A stretch of 64,000 nt of DNA from Skeletonema marinoi (Eukaryota; Bacillariophyta; Thalassiosirophyceae; Thalassiosirales; Thalassiosiraceae): positions 3,906,001 to 3,970,000 of the forward strand of contig CM060485.1 in assembly GCA_030544225.1 (NCBI GenBank), given 5' to 3'. Below the pieces are notes generated by a model. That model saw only the letters and a program-made list of their open reading frames with translations, ran no database searches and was not told the DNA's origin. Shown here one piece after another: positions 19,217 through 31,700 of the stretch (positions are counted from its first letter, which is position 1; the number at the start of each line of letters is the position of its first letter). Position numbers and translations under genes: made by a program.

Positions 19217-20542
19217 TCACTGGCCGCTTTGAATGGATGCCCTCCTCTCTTGCTCTTCTGTGAGCAAGACTTCTACTTTGGTATCTACATTAACACCCAT
19301 TGCTGCCATTGCTGCTTGACTGTCACAAATGCTTGTCCTTGCAAGGAAGCTGGTCATACCTAAATTTGAGCCAAGTAAACCTGAATCTCTACGCGACTGC
19401 AGTTTTCTGGCCATGCTGCGCTCGAGGAATACTTCTGTGATGACATCAAGCTGGCTTAAGCGGCTGATGTATCTCTTTGGATCAGATGGTGCATTTCTGG
19501 CGTAGTCAATCGTATGGCGTCTGAAAAAATGTGCCTCTTTCGCATCCCCGCCATGGCCATGGCGATGCAATGCGGCCATGGCTGCCGAAACCACTTCATC
19601 TGTTGCGGAGTTTATCTCAGCCTCTTTCATTCCCGATCGCTCCATTCCCAAATAACCAACTCCCGTGGTAGCAAATGGAAGGGATGGCCTACGCGACATT
19701 TGTGTTAGCGATGAAGCTGGGTTGGTGAATACAAAAGAATCTCCTTTCCTGGTGAACAATTCCTGCTGGTGCAACTTCTTCGCTTTACCACCTTCGTGCT
19801 CTGTGTGAGTGACTCGTGTTTCTTTGTCATTGTTGTTGAGACTGGGCCAATCGGTTTCTTTCTTATCTTCAGTGCAAGCTCCAACATTCACATTCTCCCC
19901 AAGCGCCTGAAAAGCATTTCGATAGTGAAGCCTATTGGCAGAAATTTCGTTGACGCTCGGCATCTCCATCTTCAAACAACTCTCCCAATCTCCACGCCGA
20001 AACAATCTATGCCGATACACAGGAACATTGGGAAACTGCGGATCATTGTTACCAACACAGAATCCCCACGTTGCCAAAATATCTACGAATTGCTCAAATG
20101 AGGGCACGTTATCTTCAAAATGAACAGGAAGGACGTGCATAGAAGCTTCTGGATTGATTACAATAAAACTTTGATTGTCCGATAGAAAAGAAATGAACTT
20201 TTCATTTTGTGGTGCGGTCATGATGGCCATCAGAATGACCGGGAAAGGGGGTTTCTTAGTTTTCATTTTGAATGGTTTGAAAGAAGGAGAGAAAAATGTC
20301 TTGTAGTCGACGATTTTGCTCTCGGTTTCACTGACATTGGATGATGATCGTGAAGCTTTGCTCGAGGCGCTCGATGAGGCGCTGCCGCCGCCCGACGTAC
20401 GTGGGCGTTTCTTTATTGGCAACACTGGCCCTACTTGCTTGCTTGATGCGCAAGATGTGTCTGTAGGAAGTTTCAAAAAGTCTTCTCCACTTCGCAACTC
20501 GAGCGCAGCGAGCTCAGCGAGGGCGGAGAGAGGGCAGGACAT
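19217..20542 (-). CDS. divergent HSF-type DNA-binding protein, 441 aa
   Basis: Residues about 97-200 have the spacing of a heat-shock-factor DNA-binding domain: KKPPFPVILMAIM, ISFLSDNQSFIVINPE (core of the strand pair), LPVHFEDNVPSFEQFVDIL and TWGF (recognition helix region), ending PVYRHRLFRRGDWESC. The canonical F-x-RQLN-x-YGF is changed to FEQFVDILATWGF, so this is a divergent subfamily. Diatoms have greatly expanded HSF families. A Ser-rich basic linker precedes the domain. Near the C-terminus VFLERSMARKLQSR is shared with the paralog at 21598-23220, as is the N-terminal start (MSCPLSALAELAAL versus MSALLALADAATTM). The genes are head to head. Confidence 0.72.
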   Translation of the reverse strand: MSCPLSALAELAALELRSGEDFLKLPTDTSCASSKQVGPVLPIKKRPRTSGGGSASSSASSKASRSSSNVSETESKIVDYKTFFSPSFKPFKMKTKKPPFPVILMAIMTAPQNEKFISFLSDNQSFIVINPEASMHVLPVHFEDNVPSFEQFVDILATWGFCVGNNDPQFPNVPVYRHRLFRRGDWESCLKMEMPSVNEISANRLHYRNAFQALGENVNVGACTEDKKETDWPSLNNNDKETRVTHTEHEGGKAKKLHQQELFTRKGDSFVFTNPASSLTQMSRRPSLPFATTGVGYLGMERSGMKEAEINSATDEVVSAAMAALHRHGHGGDAKEAHFFRRHTIDYARNAPSDPKRYISRLSQLDVITEVFLERSMARKLQSRRDSGLLGSNLGMTSFLARTSICDSQAAMAAMGVNVDTKVEVLLTEEQERRASIQSGQ

Positions 20543-20760
20543 ATTAATAAATAATATTGTTGAGATTATGCAGTCATCGATTCAACCTCGCTCTGCAGCC
20601 GCAGAGAGGAGGCTCAATCACAAAAGAAGAGCCATCACCACTTGCTATTCAATGTATATGCTTACGTTGCTTGATACATACATGTGCGTGAGTGAAAAGC
20701 AACCATCAGCCAAACACATACAAAATATTTGGAGCGTGAACGCGATAATGACATGCATAA

Positions 20761-20940
20761 ATTCTTCAGAACATCCATGGAAGGGAGTACCGGTCTTTGT
20801 GTTTTAGCTCCACGATTAGATTGAGAGACACGCCGTTTCAAACACAGTGCTGCGACGCGAACCCTGACACTGTGGCTTGTGCCTTTACCCGGCCGCGGCG
20901 GTCATCATGCCGCTTGTGGGGTCATTATCAAATTGAAAGC
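20761..20940. repeat. direct repeat, copy 1 (HSF intergenic region)
   Basis: About 180 bp, partner at 21031-21198, offset 270 bp at its left end and 258 bp at its right end. Shared blocks in the same order: ATTCTTCAGA, GGAGTACCG, CCGTTTCAAACAC, TGCGACGCGAACCC and GTCATTAT followed by AAATT and AAAGC. Confidence 0.7.
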
Positions 20941-21030
20941 CCGTTGAGTGCGCGCGCATGCAACAAATTTACAACCAAAAAGCAGACACCCAAAAAATGG
21001 AGAAGAGAGAAGGAACGAAACGGAGAACCA

Positions 21031-21198
21031 ATTCTTCAGAGCACCATTGCGGAGTACCGTGTCATTATTTTAACTCCATGATAGAAGAGACACATGCCGT
21101 TTCAAACACGTGATGCGACGCGAACCCCCACTCACGCACGCACGGCCGCTACCAGGTCATCGATGCCGCATTGGGGGGTCATTATTAAATTAAAAGCT
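21031..21198. repeat. direct repeat, copy 2 (HSF intergenic region)
   Basis: About 168 bp, diverged copy of 20761-20940 with the same ordered blocks. This copy has a CACGTG core at the position where copy 1 reads CACAGTG. Confidence 0.7.
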
Positions 21199-21597
21199 TC
21201 TAACATGTCCAATGCTACGCTACTGAAATAAACTAATTATAAAAGACATGTAATTTACACAACACAGATGAATGTTTATAACAAAATTCAAAGTATATGC
21301 TATTACGAAGTTTGTCCCTTCGTGACAGTTGGATGAGGTAGAACCCAAGAAGCGTGAATCGGCGGTCATATTGACAGTAAATCGATAGGTCTTTCTTCAT
21401 TGCTTCGTATTGGCACACACAAAGACCGCCAGGCAACACCAAAGACCGCCAGAAAAACGAACGGCAAGGAAAAGAAGCAAGGACACAATTCGCCAGTGGC
21501 CCCTCACCTTCTGAATACAGGCTCTCATAGTCTCAACTTCAATTGACTGTTGAATTCAATCAACCACACCCGCCACACCGCCACCACTATCATCATC

Positions 21598-23220
21598 ATG
21601 TCTGCTCTCCTCGCATTGGCCGACGCTGCCACAACTATGCTGTCCGATGAAGAATGCGGAGATGCCGCCGCCGCCCCGCCGTCCGACGATGCCTCATCGA
21701 TGTCTCAAGAGTCAAGCCCCTCTGATGTTGGACCCGCCATGCCACCATGCCCCAGAAAGGTGGGAAACCATCGACGTCCTGCAAAGAAGCGCCTTGTGCC
21801 GCCGGAGGCACAGGTCCAGACACGTCCAAACATTAACTCTCGCGCCCATCAACACCTGTCTGGGATGGTAAAGCCGCTGACTGTCCCTCAGGCTAGGCCT
21901 AATAACTTTTACGCCCGCGCCCAGCACTCAGCATTATATCAACCTGCTCAGCTCCCTGCTCAGCTCCCTGCTCAACTCCCTGCCCAGCTCCGAGATGAGT
22001 GTGCCCCACCCATGCCGTTGTCAATTCTCCCCAAGAAGAAGCGGAAGAAGAAGGAGGAGCGCTACACAGACCTCCAGGGTCAGTATCTCGCGACTAGTTG
22101 GTATTTCAACGAATCTACCTTTCCAGTGACACTCATGGCCATCATTGAATCGCAGGGGAACAACTCCCCTTGCATTACCTTCCTCTCTGATAATCAACGA
22201 TTTGTCATCGTAGACCCCTCTACACTCGAAAAGGACATCTTCCCAAAACACTTCGACTTGCGTGCCCCGACTCTAGAGGAATTCTCAGAAATGTTGCACC
22301 TCTGGGGGTTTGAGAAAAGTGTGGACAAATTATTCCCCAACGTTGCTGTATACAAACATGAACAGTTCTTCAAGGGAGACTGGGAAAAATGTCTCAAGAT
22401 TGAAATGCCCCCTGGGTCTTTGGAAAAATTAACCAAAATTCAAGGTCAGGCTGTGAAAGCGGACGCTGCTCGTGCACCATCCTCAAAGCAAAGCCCCCGC
22501 AAACGGCCTCGAAGGGGAAATGGTGTCCCTCTCCCACCAGCTGAGCTTTTAACTGGCTTTTCTCCGGGATCGGATAAGTCTCCAAAACTTGCCCCCTCCG
22601 CGGCTTCCATCCCTCGAAGAATAACCCAGGAAAGGGTGCCACCCCTTGGTCCATCTTCCCTTGGAAATGGGGCTGCGAATGCGCAGTCATTGCTCCTTTC
22701 GCAGTTGCAGCAGAATCAGGTATTGCAGAGTATGCTATTGGGTCAACAATCCAACCCGCAGGGGCAGCAGCAAAATCTTGCCAATAGGAATACGAATACC
22801 TTAATGGGGCGAAGAATCAGTCTCGATACCAACCCTATGATTCAAAGATTTCAATATCCTCGACCTTCCCCTGCTATTGCACCCGAGACGAATAATGCTA
22901 TCGCTGTAAATCTTGATCCCCCGGTCCTTTCGAGGAGAATCTCTGATGATCTCAAATCTCTCAAAGGCAAGTTGAGTTCAAAACAGTTAGATGCCATGAC
23001 AGAGCAATTCCTTGCACGAAGCAATGCTAGGCTCAAGTCAAGACCAGCAGGCATCAGGGGACCCTCTCCTCTGCCTCGGCGTCCTATCAGATCGAATTCG
23101 GTTCCAACTGGGAGCACCATCGGAGTTCAGCACGCTGACAGGTTGGCCAACTTGCAATTGCAGTCAATGCTCGCTGCTCGACAAAGACTAGGCAACACTC
23201 GAAGGATAACTATGTTTTGA
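21598..23220 (+). CDS. divergent HSF-type DNA-binding protein, 540 aa, paralog of its neighbour
   Basis: Same domain type as the 19217-20542 gene: FPVTLMAIIESQGNN, ITFLSDNQRFVIVDPS, IFPKHFDLRAPTLEEF, LHLWGF and YKHEQFFKGDWEKC at about residues 172-275. Start at 21598 (MSALLALADAAT) is chosen because it aligns with the paralog's start; an ATG at 21550 would add 16 residues. Before the domain lie a PAQL tetrapeptide repeated four times (about 21950-22000) and a basic KKKRKKKEER stretch that could be a nuclear localisation signal. After it come a Gln/Asn-rich region (LLLSQLQQNQVLQSMLLGQQ) and a shared C-terminal motif QFLARSNARLKSR. Target genes unknown. Confidence 0.72.
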   Translation: MSALLALADAATTMLSDEECGDAAAAPPSDDASSMSQESSPSDVGPAMPPCPRKVGNHRRPAKKRLVPPEAQVQTRPNINSRAHQHLSGMVKPLTVPQARPNNFYARAQHSALYQPAQLPAQLPAQLPAQLRDECAPPMPLSILPKKKRKKKEERYTDLQGQYLATSWYFNESTFPVTLMAIIESQGNNSPCITFLSDNQRFVIVDPSTLEKDIFPKHFDLRAPTLEEFSEMLHLWGFEKSVDKLFPNVAVYKHEQFFKGDWEKCLKIEMPPGSLEKLTKIQGQAVKADAARAPSSKQSPRKRPRRGNGVPLPPAELLTGFSPGSDKSPKLAPSAASIPRRITQERVPPLGPSSLGNGAANAQSLLLSQLQQNQVLQSMLLGQQSNPQGQQQNLANRNTNTLMGRRISLDTNPMIQRFQYPRPSPAIAPETNNAIAVNLDPPVLSRRISDDLKSLKGKLSSKQLDAMTEQFLARSNARLKSRPAGIRGPSPLPRRPIRSNSVPTGSTIGVQHADRLANLQLQSMLAARQRLGNTRRITMF

Positions 23221-23372
23221 GGGTAACGTAACTATGTAAGCATCTTTTTGTAGTAGATAATCACTCATTAAAGATAATTTTTTCATTACGCGCTTGCAAG
23301 TATGATGTGCTAGGGCAAAATAAACGACGAATTGATCCTATCTTGGTATTGGGGCCTCATAAACCTATGATA

Positions 23373-25050
23373 TTATGATAACCAGTTTTCACCGGTCCCA
23401 GAAGAAACGGCCCCGGTTCCAAGGGGAGCAAAGTCTTCATTGGAAATGCTAAAGTTGCCCTTCTTTCCTTTGTTTCCGGCCTTGGCACCCTTCGACTGAG
23501 CTTTGGCTGCTGCCTCCGCATTTGCCTTGCGAATATCTTTGGCGGTAGGAACACTTCCGCGAGGCTGTTCCGAGTACCACTCTTTCTTCGCTTTGAGTTC
23601 CTCGACGGAAGCAGCAACGCCATCTAAGCTAGTAGGGGGGTTCAAAGTGATAAGTCCAAACTGGTCGAACAAATCAAGGCTGAGAGAGAATGTAGGAGCT
23701 TTGCTGGATTTCTTAGCCTTGAGCTTCTTCTTTCCCTTGCCTTTCCCAAAGTAATTGACTTCATCCTCAGGCTTCTTGCTAAAAGCTTTGAAACCAGCGA
23801 AAGGATCATCTTTGACAGCAACAACATCAGCCTTAGCTTTTTCCTCTGCCTCTTTGGCCTTCTTCGCTTCTTCCTCTTGGGCATCAGTGAGGTAAGTTTT
23901 TGTCAAGTAATCAGCTAAATATTCACAAAGAGCCATCTCTTCCTCATAAGGAGTCTTTGCCAATTCCTCTTCCTCCTTCTTTTTGAGATATGCGGCTTTC
24001 TCCTCCTCACGGCGCTTCTTCTCCTCTTCATACTGCATCTGACGCTGGGCTTTGATGGCACGCTGGTTGTGGTACCAATCATTTGTTTTCTCACGGAACT
24101 CAGTTCGGAGAGTGTTCTTCTCTTTGAACTTGTCATCAATATCACTCTTGAGAGCATCGCGTTGCTTCATGAGTTCATCGACAGTGCCACGTTGACTACT
24201 TTGCTTATCTACCAAATCTTTCAAAATTTTCGATTGTGCGTCAATCTCCTTCTGAATGCTATCAATCTCCTTGTCTTTGGCGTTAAGATCGGCCTGGATA
24301 ACCTTGCGGTCATCCTTGATGGTATCTAAGTCGCCCTGTTTTGATTTGAGTTCTTCAGCCGTACGCCTGGAAGCCTGCAGCGCCTCGATATCCTTGATAA
24401 GTTTCTTCTCATCAGAAAGGCTCATGGAGGAAGTCTCTTGTTTACGCTGCAACCTGGCAATCTCCTTCTCGATATCAGCTAAGTTGGTAAATTTCATGGT
24501 ACTACGTGCATTTTTTTGCTGCCCAATGAGTTGGTCGGCCTTCATCTTGACAATTTCAAGGCGAGCTCGGATCTGCCTCTTCTGTTCAATCATGAGGCCC
24601 TTACGGTTTTTGAGCTTGTTGAGAGCATCACGTTCACGGCCTATTGGGGTGTTCTTTTGTTTCCCCATGGCTTCATCAATTTTCTTCTGAACAACATTGC
24701 GTTCTGCGCGAAGGGAGTCGATCTCTGCGTCGATAGCGGCAATGGCGGCGTTTTGTTCATCCTTGGACGGGCGCTCAATCTGCAAACAGGAAAAGAGGGT
24801 AAGTGTCAGAGAAATAAGCCTAAATCATGATAAAAAATTATGCACCTCAGCAGCATTATGTATAACGCACCCTTTTGATGGGCTTGCTCAAATCATAAAG
24901 CTCCTCAATAGGAACTTGCTCCTTCTCGCCTTTGTTATCCTTATTTTTTCCATTAGCGGCAGCACCATTAGCGTCATTCTCAGGAGGAGAGGCGTCATCC
25001 ACAACTGGCTCAGCAGCCGGAGGAGCGGTCGGGGCAGTTTCGTCGGTCAT
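23373..25050 (-). CDS. Bfr1-like (nuclear segregation protein family) coiled-coil protein
   Basis: 528 aa from two exons (24871-25050 and 23373-24779; donor GTGCGT, acceptor TTTGCAG), joining as KPIKR / IERPSKDEQN. Bfr1 in yeast associates with polysomes, mRNPs and the ER. The family signatures present are the R-P-x-K-x-x opening, a long coiled coil, and IEKEIARLQRKQETSSMSLS followed by DEKKLIKDIEAL (about residues 165-200). A second coiled coil and a Lys/Glu-rich stretch (about 290-390) follow, then a C-terminal basic and glycine-rich tail. The first exon is an Ala/Asn/Glu-rich low-complexity leader. It is the last gene before the satellite array. Confidence 0.82.
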
Positions 25051-25770
25051 TGTTACTACTTTTGTGCTTCAAATGATCTGTTCTACTCTCTAGATAGTGC
25101 AGGCTGTAGTTTCATGGAGGCAAGCTCTTCCAGAGGATCTTATGGTCGAAATCCTGCGGCTGTTATTCGAGGGGGGGCAAAAAACATTTTTCTACACAGT
25201 TCATGTAGGAATCAATATTCATTAAAAGGGGGCATTGGCGGGCATGGTAAATGAGAGGAAAGCTTGCTTTCTCAAGAGATAGATTAGTATCTTCCATATC
25301 TTACAAGATCGTTTGCAGCAAACTATAGAATATGGTATGTACATTAAACAGAGAGTAGTAATCAAACAGTATGATAAAATAGCGATTGGAAAAATGCTTC
25401 AGTGCATCTGTTGTTAAACAAAGAATTGATTTCATTATAAGACAACTAAACATTTAAATAAGTAACGTGCCACCAAATTTGATTGAACAGGAGAAGTACA
25501 ATCTACCTCAAACAAAAAACTTGTGTTAGACATTTTAATGACAATTGATGACAAAGAACGCTTGTAAACAAAGCAGCAACATCAGTTTTGTGAAGCATCA
25601 AATCAAAACAACTGAGAATATCACAATATATATACATAAAACAATCATTACCTAAAAGGGATACAAGTATCATATATAACGATGTGTAATATGTCCACCG
25701 TCACGTAAAAGTGACTAATTGACTAAAAAAAACGCAGGAAAAGGGTTTGGTAATATAATTGCCACTGATC
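25051..25770. other. AT-rich gene-free flank of the satellite array
   Basis: 720 bp between the Bfr1-like start codon and the first satellite monomer. Hand counting gives about 90 G+C in the 300 bases 25381-25680 (30%), well below neighbouring coding DNA. A short alternating AT run (ATATATATACATA) lies near 25626. No gene or RNA recognised. The first part should hold the Bfr1 promoter. Confidence 0.6.
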
Positions 25771-28700
25771 ATGCTCTTTGTGATCATGTAAGGCATCTAC
25801 AGCCTCGTAGGTGACCTGATGAAGCCCATTGGGGACAGCCGCCAGGTCTATTTTGTAGCACCATATCGTATCTCACGCTGTGAATATGGCAATTCACTGC
25901 TTCTGATGGCCCATTATAGTTGGCCATGATAGCATAGAAGCATCTTTATCACGGCTCAAGCAATGTTTGGTCGTATTGGCGTCGCTACAACGTCGTAGGT
26001 GTCCTGATGAGGCATCTGAGACGGCCGCCAGGTCTACTCTCTAGCACCATATCGTATCTCACGCTGTGAATATGGCAATCCACTGCTTCTGATGGCCCAT
26101 TGTAGTTTGCCATGATAGTATAGAAGCATCTTTATCACGGCTCAAGCAATGTTTGGTCGTATCGGCGTCGCTACAACGTCGTAGGTGTCCTGATGAGGCA
26201 TTTGAGACGGCCGCCAGGTCTACTCTGTAGCACCATATCGTATCTCACGCTGTGAATATGGCAATCCACTGCTTCTGATGGCCCATTGTAGTTTGCCATG
26301 ATAGTATAGAAGCATCTTTATCACGGCTTAAGCATTGTTTGGACGTATCGGCGTCGCTACAACGTCGTAGGTGTCCTGATGAGGCATTTGAGACGGCCGC
26401 CAGGTCTACTTTGTAGCACCATATCGTATCTCACGCTGTGAATATGGCAATCTACTGCTTCTGAAGGCCCATTGTAGTTGGCCATGATAGTATAGAAGCA
26501 TCTTTATCACGGCTCAAGCAATGTTTGGTCGTATTGGCGTCGCTACAACGTCGTAGGTGACCTGATGAAGCCCATTGGGGACGGTCAGGTCTACTCTGTC
26601 GCACCATATCGTATCTCACGCTGTGAATATGGCAATCCACTGCTTCTGATGGCCCATTGTAGGTTGCCATGATAGTATAGAAGCATCTTTATCACGGCTC
26701 AAGCTTCTTTCCGCCGTATCGGCGTCGCTACAACGTCGTAGGTGTCCTGATGAGGCATTTGAGACGGCCGCCAGGTCTACTCTGTAGCACCATATCGTAT
26801 CTCACGCTGTGAATATGGCAATCTACTGCTTCTGATGGCCCATTATAGTTGGCCATGATAGTATAGAAGCATCTTTATCACGGCTCAAGCAATGTTTGGT
26901 CGTATTGGCGTCGCTACAACGTCGTAGGTGACCTGATGAAGCCCATTGGGGACGGCCGTCAGGTCTACTCTGTCGCACCATATCGTATCTCACGCTGTGA
27001 ATATGGCAATCTACTGCTTCTGATGGCCCATTGTAGTTTGCCATGATAGTATAGAAGCATCTTTATCACGGCTCAAGCATTGTTTGGACGTATCGGCGTC
27101 GCTACAACGTCGTAGGTGTCCTGATGAAGCCCATTGGGGACGGCCGTCAGGTCTACTCTGTCGCACCATATCGTATCTCACGCTGTGAATATGGCAATCC
27201 ACTGCTTCTGATGGCCCATTGTAGTTGGCAATGATAGTATAGAAGCATCTTTATCACGGCTCAAGCAATGTTTGGACGTATCGGCGTCGCTACAACGTCG
27301 TAGGTGTCCTGATGAGGCATTTGAGACGGCCGCCAGGTCTACTCTCTAGCACCATATCGTATCTCACGCTGTGAATATGGCAATCTACTGCTTCTGATGG
27401 CCCATTGTAGTTGGCAATGATAGTATAGAAGCATCTTTATCACGGCTCAAGCATTGTTTGGACGTATCGGCGTCGCTACAACGTCGTAGGTGTCCTGATG
27501 AGGCATTTGAGACGGCCGCCAGGTCTACTCTCTAGCACCATATCGTATCTCACGCTGTGAATATGGCAATCTACTGCTTCTGATGGCCCATTGTAGTTGG
27601 CCATGATAGTATAGAAGCATCTTTATCACGGCTTAAGCATTGTTTGGACGTATCGGCGTCGCTACAACGTCGTAGGTGTCCTGATGAGGCATTTGAGACG
27701 GCCGCCAACTGCCAGGTCTACTCTCTAGCACCATATCGTATCTCACGCTGTGAATATGGCAATCCACTGCTTCTGATGGCCCATTGTAGTTGGCCATGAT
27801 AGTATAGAAGCATCTTTATCACGGCTCAAGCAATGTTTGGACGTATCGGCGTCGCTACAACGTCGTAGGTGACCTGATGAGGCATTTGAGACGGCCGCCA
27901 GGTCTACTCTCTAGCACCATATCGTATCTCACGCTGTGAATATGGCAATCTACTGCTTCTGATGGCCCATTGTAGTTTGCCATGATAGTATAGAAGCATC
28001 TTTATCACGGCTCAAGCATTGTTTGGACGTATCGGCGTCGCTACAACGTCGTAGGTGTCCTGATGAGGCATTTGAGACGGCCGCCAGGTCTACTCTCTAG
28101 CACCATATCGTATCTCACGCTGTGAATATGGCAATCTACTGCTTCTGATGGCCCATTGTAGTTGGCCATGATAGTATAGAAGCATCTTTATCACGGCTCA
28201 AGCAATGTTTGGTCGTATTGGCGTCGCTACAACGTCGTAGGTGACCTGATGAAGCCCATTGGGGACGGCCGTCAGGTCTACTCTGTCGCACCATATCGTA
28301 TCTCACGCTGTGAATATGGCAATCCACTGCTTCTGATGGCCCATTGTAGTTTGCCATGATAGTATAGAAGCATCTTTATCACGGCTCAAGCTTCTTTCCG
28401 CCGTATCGGCGTCGCTACAACGTCGTAGGTGACCTGATGAGGCATTTGAGACGGCCGCCAGGTCTACTCTGTAGAACCATATCGTATCTCACGCTGTGAA
28501 TATGGCAATCCACTGCTTCTGATGGCCCATTGTAGTTTGCCATGATAGTATAGAAGCATCTTTATCACGGCTCAAGCAATGTTTGGACGTATCGGCGTCG
28601 CTACAACGTCGTAGGTGTCCTGATGAGGCATTTGAGACGGCCGCCAGGTCTACTCTCTAGCACCATATCGTATCTCACGCTGTGAATATGGCAATCTACT

Positions 28701-31700
28701 GCTTCTGATGGCCCATTGTAGTTGGCCATGATAGTATAGAAGCATCTTTATCACGGCTCAAGCAATGTTTGGTCGTATTGGCGTCGCTACAACGTCGTAG
28801 GTGACCTGATGAAGCCCATTGGGGACGGCCGTCAGGTCTACTCTGTCGCACCATATCGTATCTCACGCTGTGAATATGGCAATCCACTGCTTCTGATGGC
28901 CCATTGTAGTTTGCCATGATAGTATAGAAGCATCTTTATCACGGCTCAAGCTTCTTTCCGCCGTATCGGCGTCGCTACAACGTCGTAGGTGACCTGATGA
29001 GGCATTTGAGACGGCCGCCAGGTCTACTCTGTAGAACCATATCGTATCTCACGCTGTGAATATGGCAATCCACTGCTTCTGATGGCCCATTGTAGTTTGC
29101 CATGATAGTATAGAAGCATCTTTATCACGGCTCAAGCAATGTTTGGACGTATCGGCGTCGCTACAACGTCGTAGGTGTCCTGATGAGGCATTTGAGACGG
29201 CCGCCAGGTCTACTCTCTAGCACCATATCGTATCTCACGCTGTGAATATGGCAATCTACTGCTTCTGATGGCCCATTGTAGTTGGCCATGATAGTATAGA
29301 AGCATCTTTATCACGGCTCAAGCAATGTTTGGTCGTATTGGCGTCGCTACAACGTCGTAGGTGACCTGATGAAGCCCATTGGGGACGGCCGTCAGGTCTA
29401 CTCTGTCGCACCATATCGTATCTCACGCTGTGAATATGGCAATCCACTGCTTCTGATGGCCCATTGTAGTTTGCCATGATAGTATAGAAGCATCTTTATC
29501 ACGGCTCAAGCTTCTTTCCGCCGTATCGGCGTCGCTACAACGTCGTAGGTGACCTGATGAGGCATTTGAGACGGCCGCCAGGTCTACTCTGTAGAACCAT
29601 ATCGTATCTCACGCTGTGAATATGGCAATCCACTGCTTCTGATGGCCCATTGTAGTTTGCCATGATAGTATAGAAGCATCTTTATCACGGCTCAAGCAAT
29701 GTTTGGACGTATCGGCGTCGCTACAACGTCGTAGGTGTCCTGATGAGGCATTTGAGACGGCCGCCAGGTCTACTCTCTAGCACCATATCGTATCTCACGC
29801 TGTGAATATGGCAATCTACTGCTTCTGATGGCCCATTGTAGTTGGCCATGATAGTATAGAAGCATCTTTATCACGGCTCAAGCAATGTTTGGTCGTATTG
29901 GCGTCGCTACAACGTCGTAGGTGACCTGATGAAGCCCATTGGGGACGGCCGTCAGGTCTACTCTGTCGCACCATATCGTATCTCACGCTGTGAATATGGC
30001 AATCTACTGCTTCTGATGGCCCATTGTAGTTTGCCATGATAGTATAGAAGCATCTTTATCACGGCTCAAGCATTGTTTGGACGTATCGGCGTCGCTACAA
30101 CGTCGTAGGTGTCCTGATGAAGCCCATTGGGGACGGCCGTCAGGTCTACTCTGTCGCACCATATCGTATCTCACGCTGTGAATATGGCAATCCACTGCTT
30201 CTGATGGCCCATTGTAGTTTGCCATGATAGTATAGAAGCATCTTTATCACGGCTCAAGCTTCTTTCCGCCGTATCGGCGTCGCTACAACGTCGTAGGTGA
30301 CCTGATGAGGCATTTGAGACGGCCGCCAGGTCTACTCTGTAGAACCATATCGTATCTCACGCTGTGAATATGGCAATCCACTGCTTCTGATGGCCCATTG
30401 TAGTTTGCCATGATAGTATAGAAGCATCTTTATCACGGCTCAAGCAATGTTTGGACGTATCGGCGTCGCTACAACGTCGTAGGTGTCCTGATGAGGCATT
30501 TGAGACGGCCGCCAGGTCTACTCTCTAGCACCATATCGTATCTCACGCTGTGAATATGGCAATCTACTGCTTCTGATGGCCCATTGTAGTTGGCCATGAT
30601 AGTATAGAAGCATCTTTATCACGGCTCAAGCAATGTTTGGTCGTATTGGCGTCGCTACAACGTCGTAGGTGACCTGATGAAGCCCATTGGGGACGGCCGT
30701 CAGGTCTACTCTGTCGCACCATATCGTATCTCACGCTGTGAATATGGCAATCTACTGCTTCTGATGGCCCATTGTAGTTTGCCATGATAGTATAGAAGCA
30801 TCTTTATCACGGCTCAAGCATTGTTTGGACGTATCGGCGTCGCTACAACGTCGTAGGTGTCCTGATGAAGCCCATTGGGGACGGCCGTCAGGTCTACTCT
30901 GTCGCACCATATCGTATCTCACGCTGTGAATATGGCAATCCACTGCTTCTGATGGCCCATTGTAGTTGGCAATGATAGTATAGACGCATCTTTATCACGG
31001 CTCAAGCAATGTTTGGACGTATCGGCGTCGCTACAACGTCGTAGGTGTCCTGATGAGGCATTTGAGACGGCCGCCAGGTCTACTCTCTAGCACCATATCG
31101 TATCTCACGCTGTGAATATGGCAATCTACTGCTTCTGATGGCCCATTGTAGTTGGCAATGATAGTATAGAAGCATCTTTATCACGGCTCAAGCAATGTTT
31201 GGACGTATCGGCGTCGCTACAACGTCGTAGGTGTCCTGATGAGGCATTTGAGACGGCCGCCAGGTCTACTCTCTAGCACCATATCGTATCTCACGCTGTG
31301 AATATGGCAATCTACTGCTTCTGATGGCCCATTGTAGTTGGCCATGATAGTATAGAAGCATCTTTATCACGGCTTAAGCATTGTTTGGACGTATCGGCGT
31401 CGCTACAACGTCGTAGGTGTCCTGATGAGGCATTTGAGACGGCCGCCAACTGCCAGGTCTACTCTCTAGCACCATATCGTATCTCACGCTGTGAATATGG
31501 CAATCTACTGCTTCTGATGGCCCATTGTAGTTGGCCATGATAGTATAGAAGCATCTTTATCACGGCTCAAGCAATGTCTGGACGTATCGGCGTCGCTACA
31601 ACGTCGTAGGTGTCCTGATGAGGCATTTGAGACGGCCGCCAGGTCTACTCTCTAGCACCATATCGTATCTCACGCTGTGAATATGGCAATCTACTGCTTC

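Larger units (their letters stand above)
20543..21597. other. shared promoter region of two HSF-like genes
   Basis: 1055 bp between divergently transcribed paralogs. It contains a diverged direct duplication (20761-20940 and 21031-21198) described separately. Several ORFs cross it but none shows protein features. Confidence 0.55.

Noticed and set aside
28261-28320. Hammerhead-ribozyme resemblance (CTGATGA in every monomer, a CCC-ATT-GGG helix after it)
   Set aside because: The second conserved core element (GAAA) is missing; the sequence reads GACGG or GAGACGG instead. Satellites often host hammerheads, so it was worth looking, but the core is not there.
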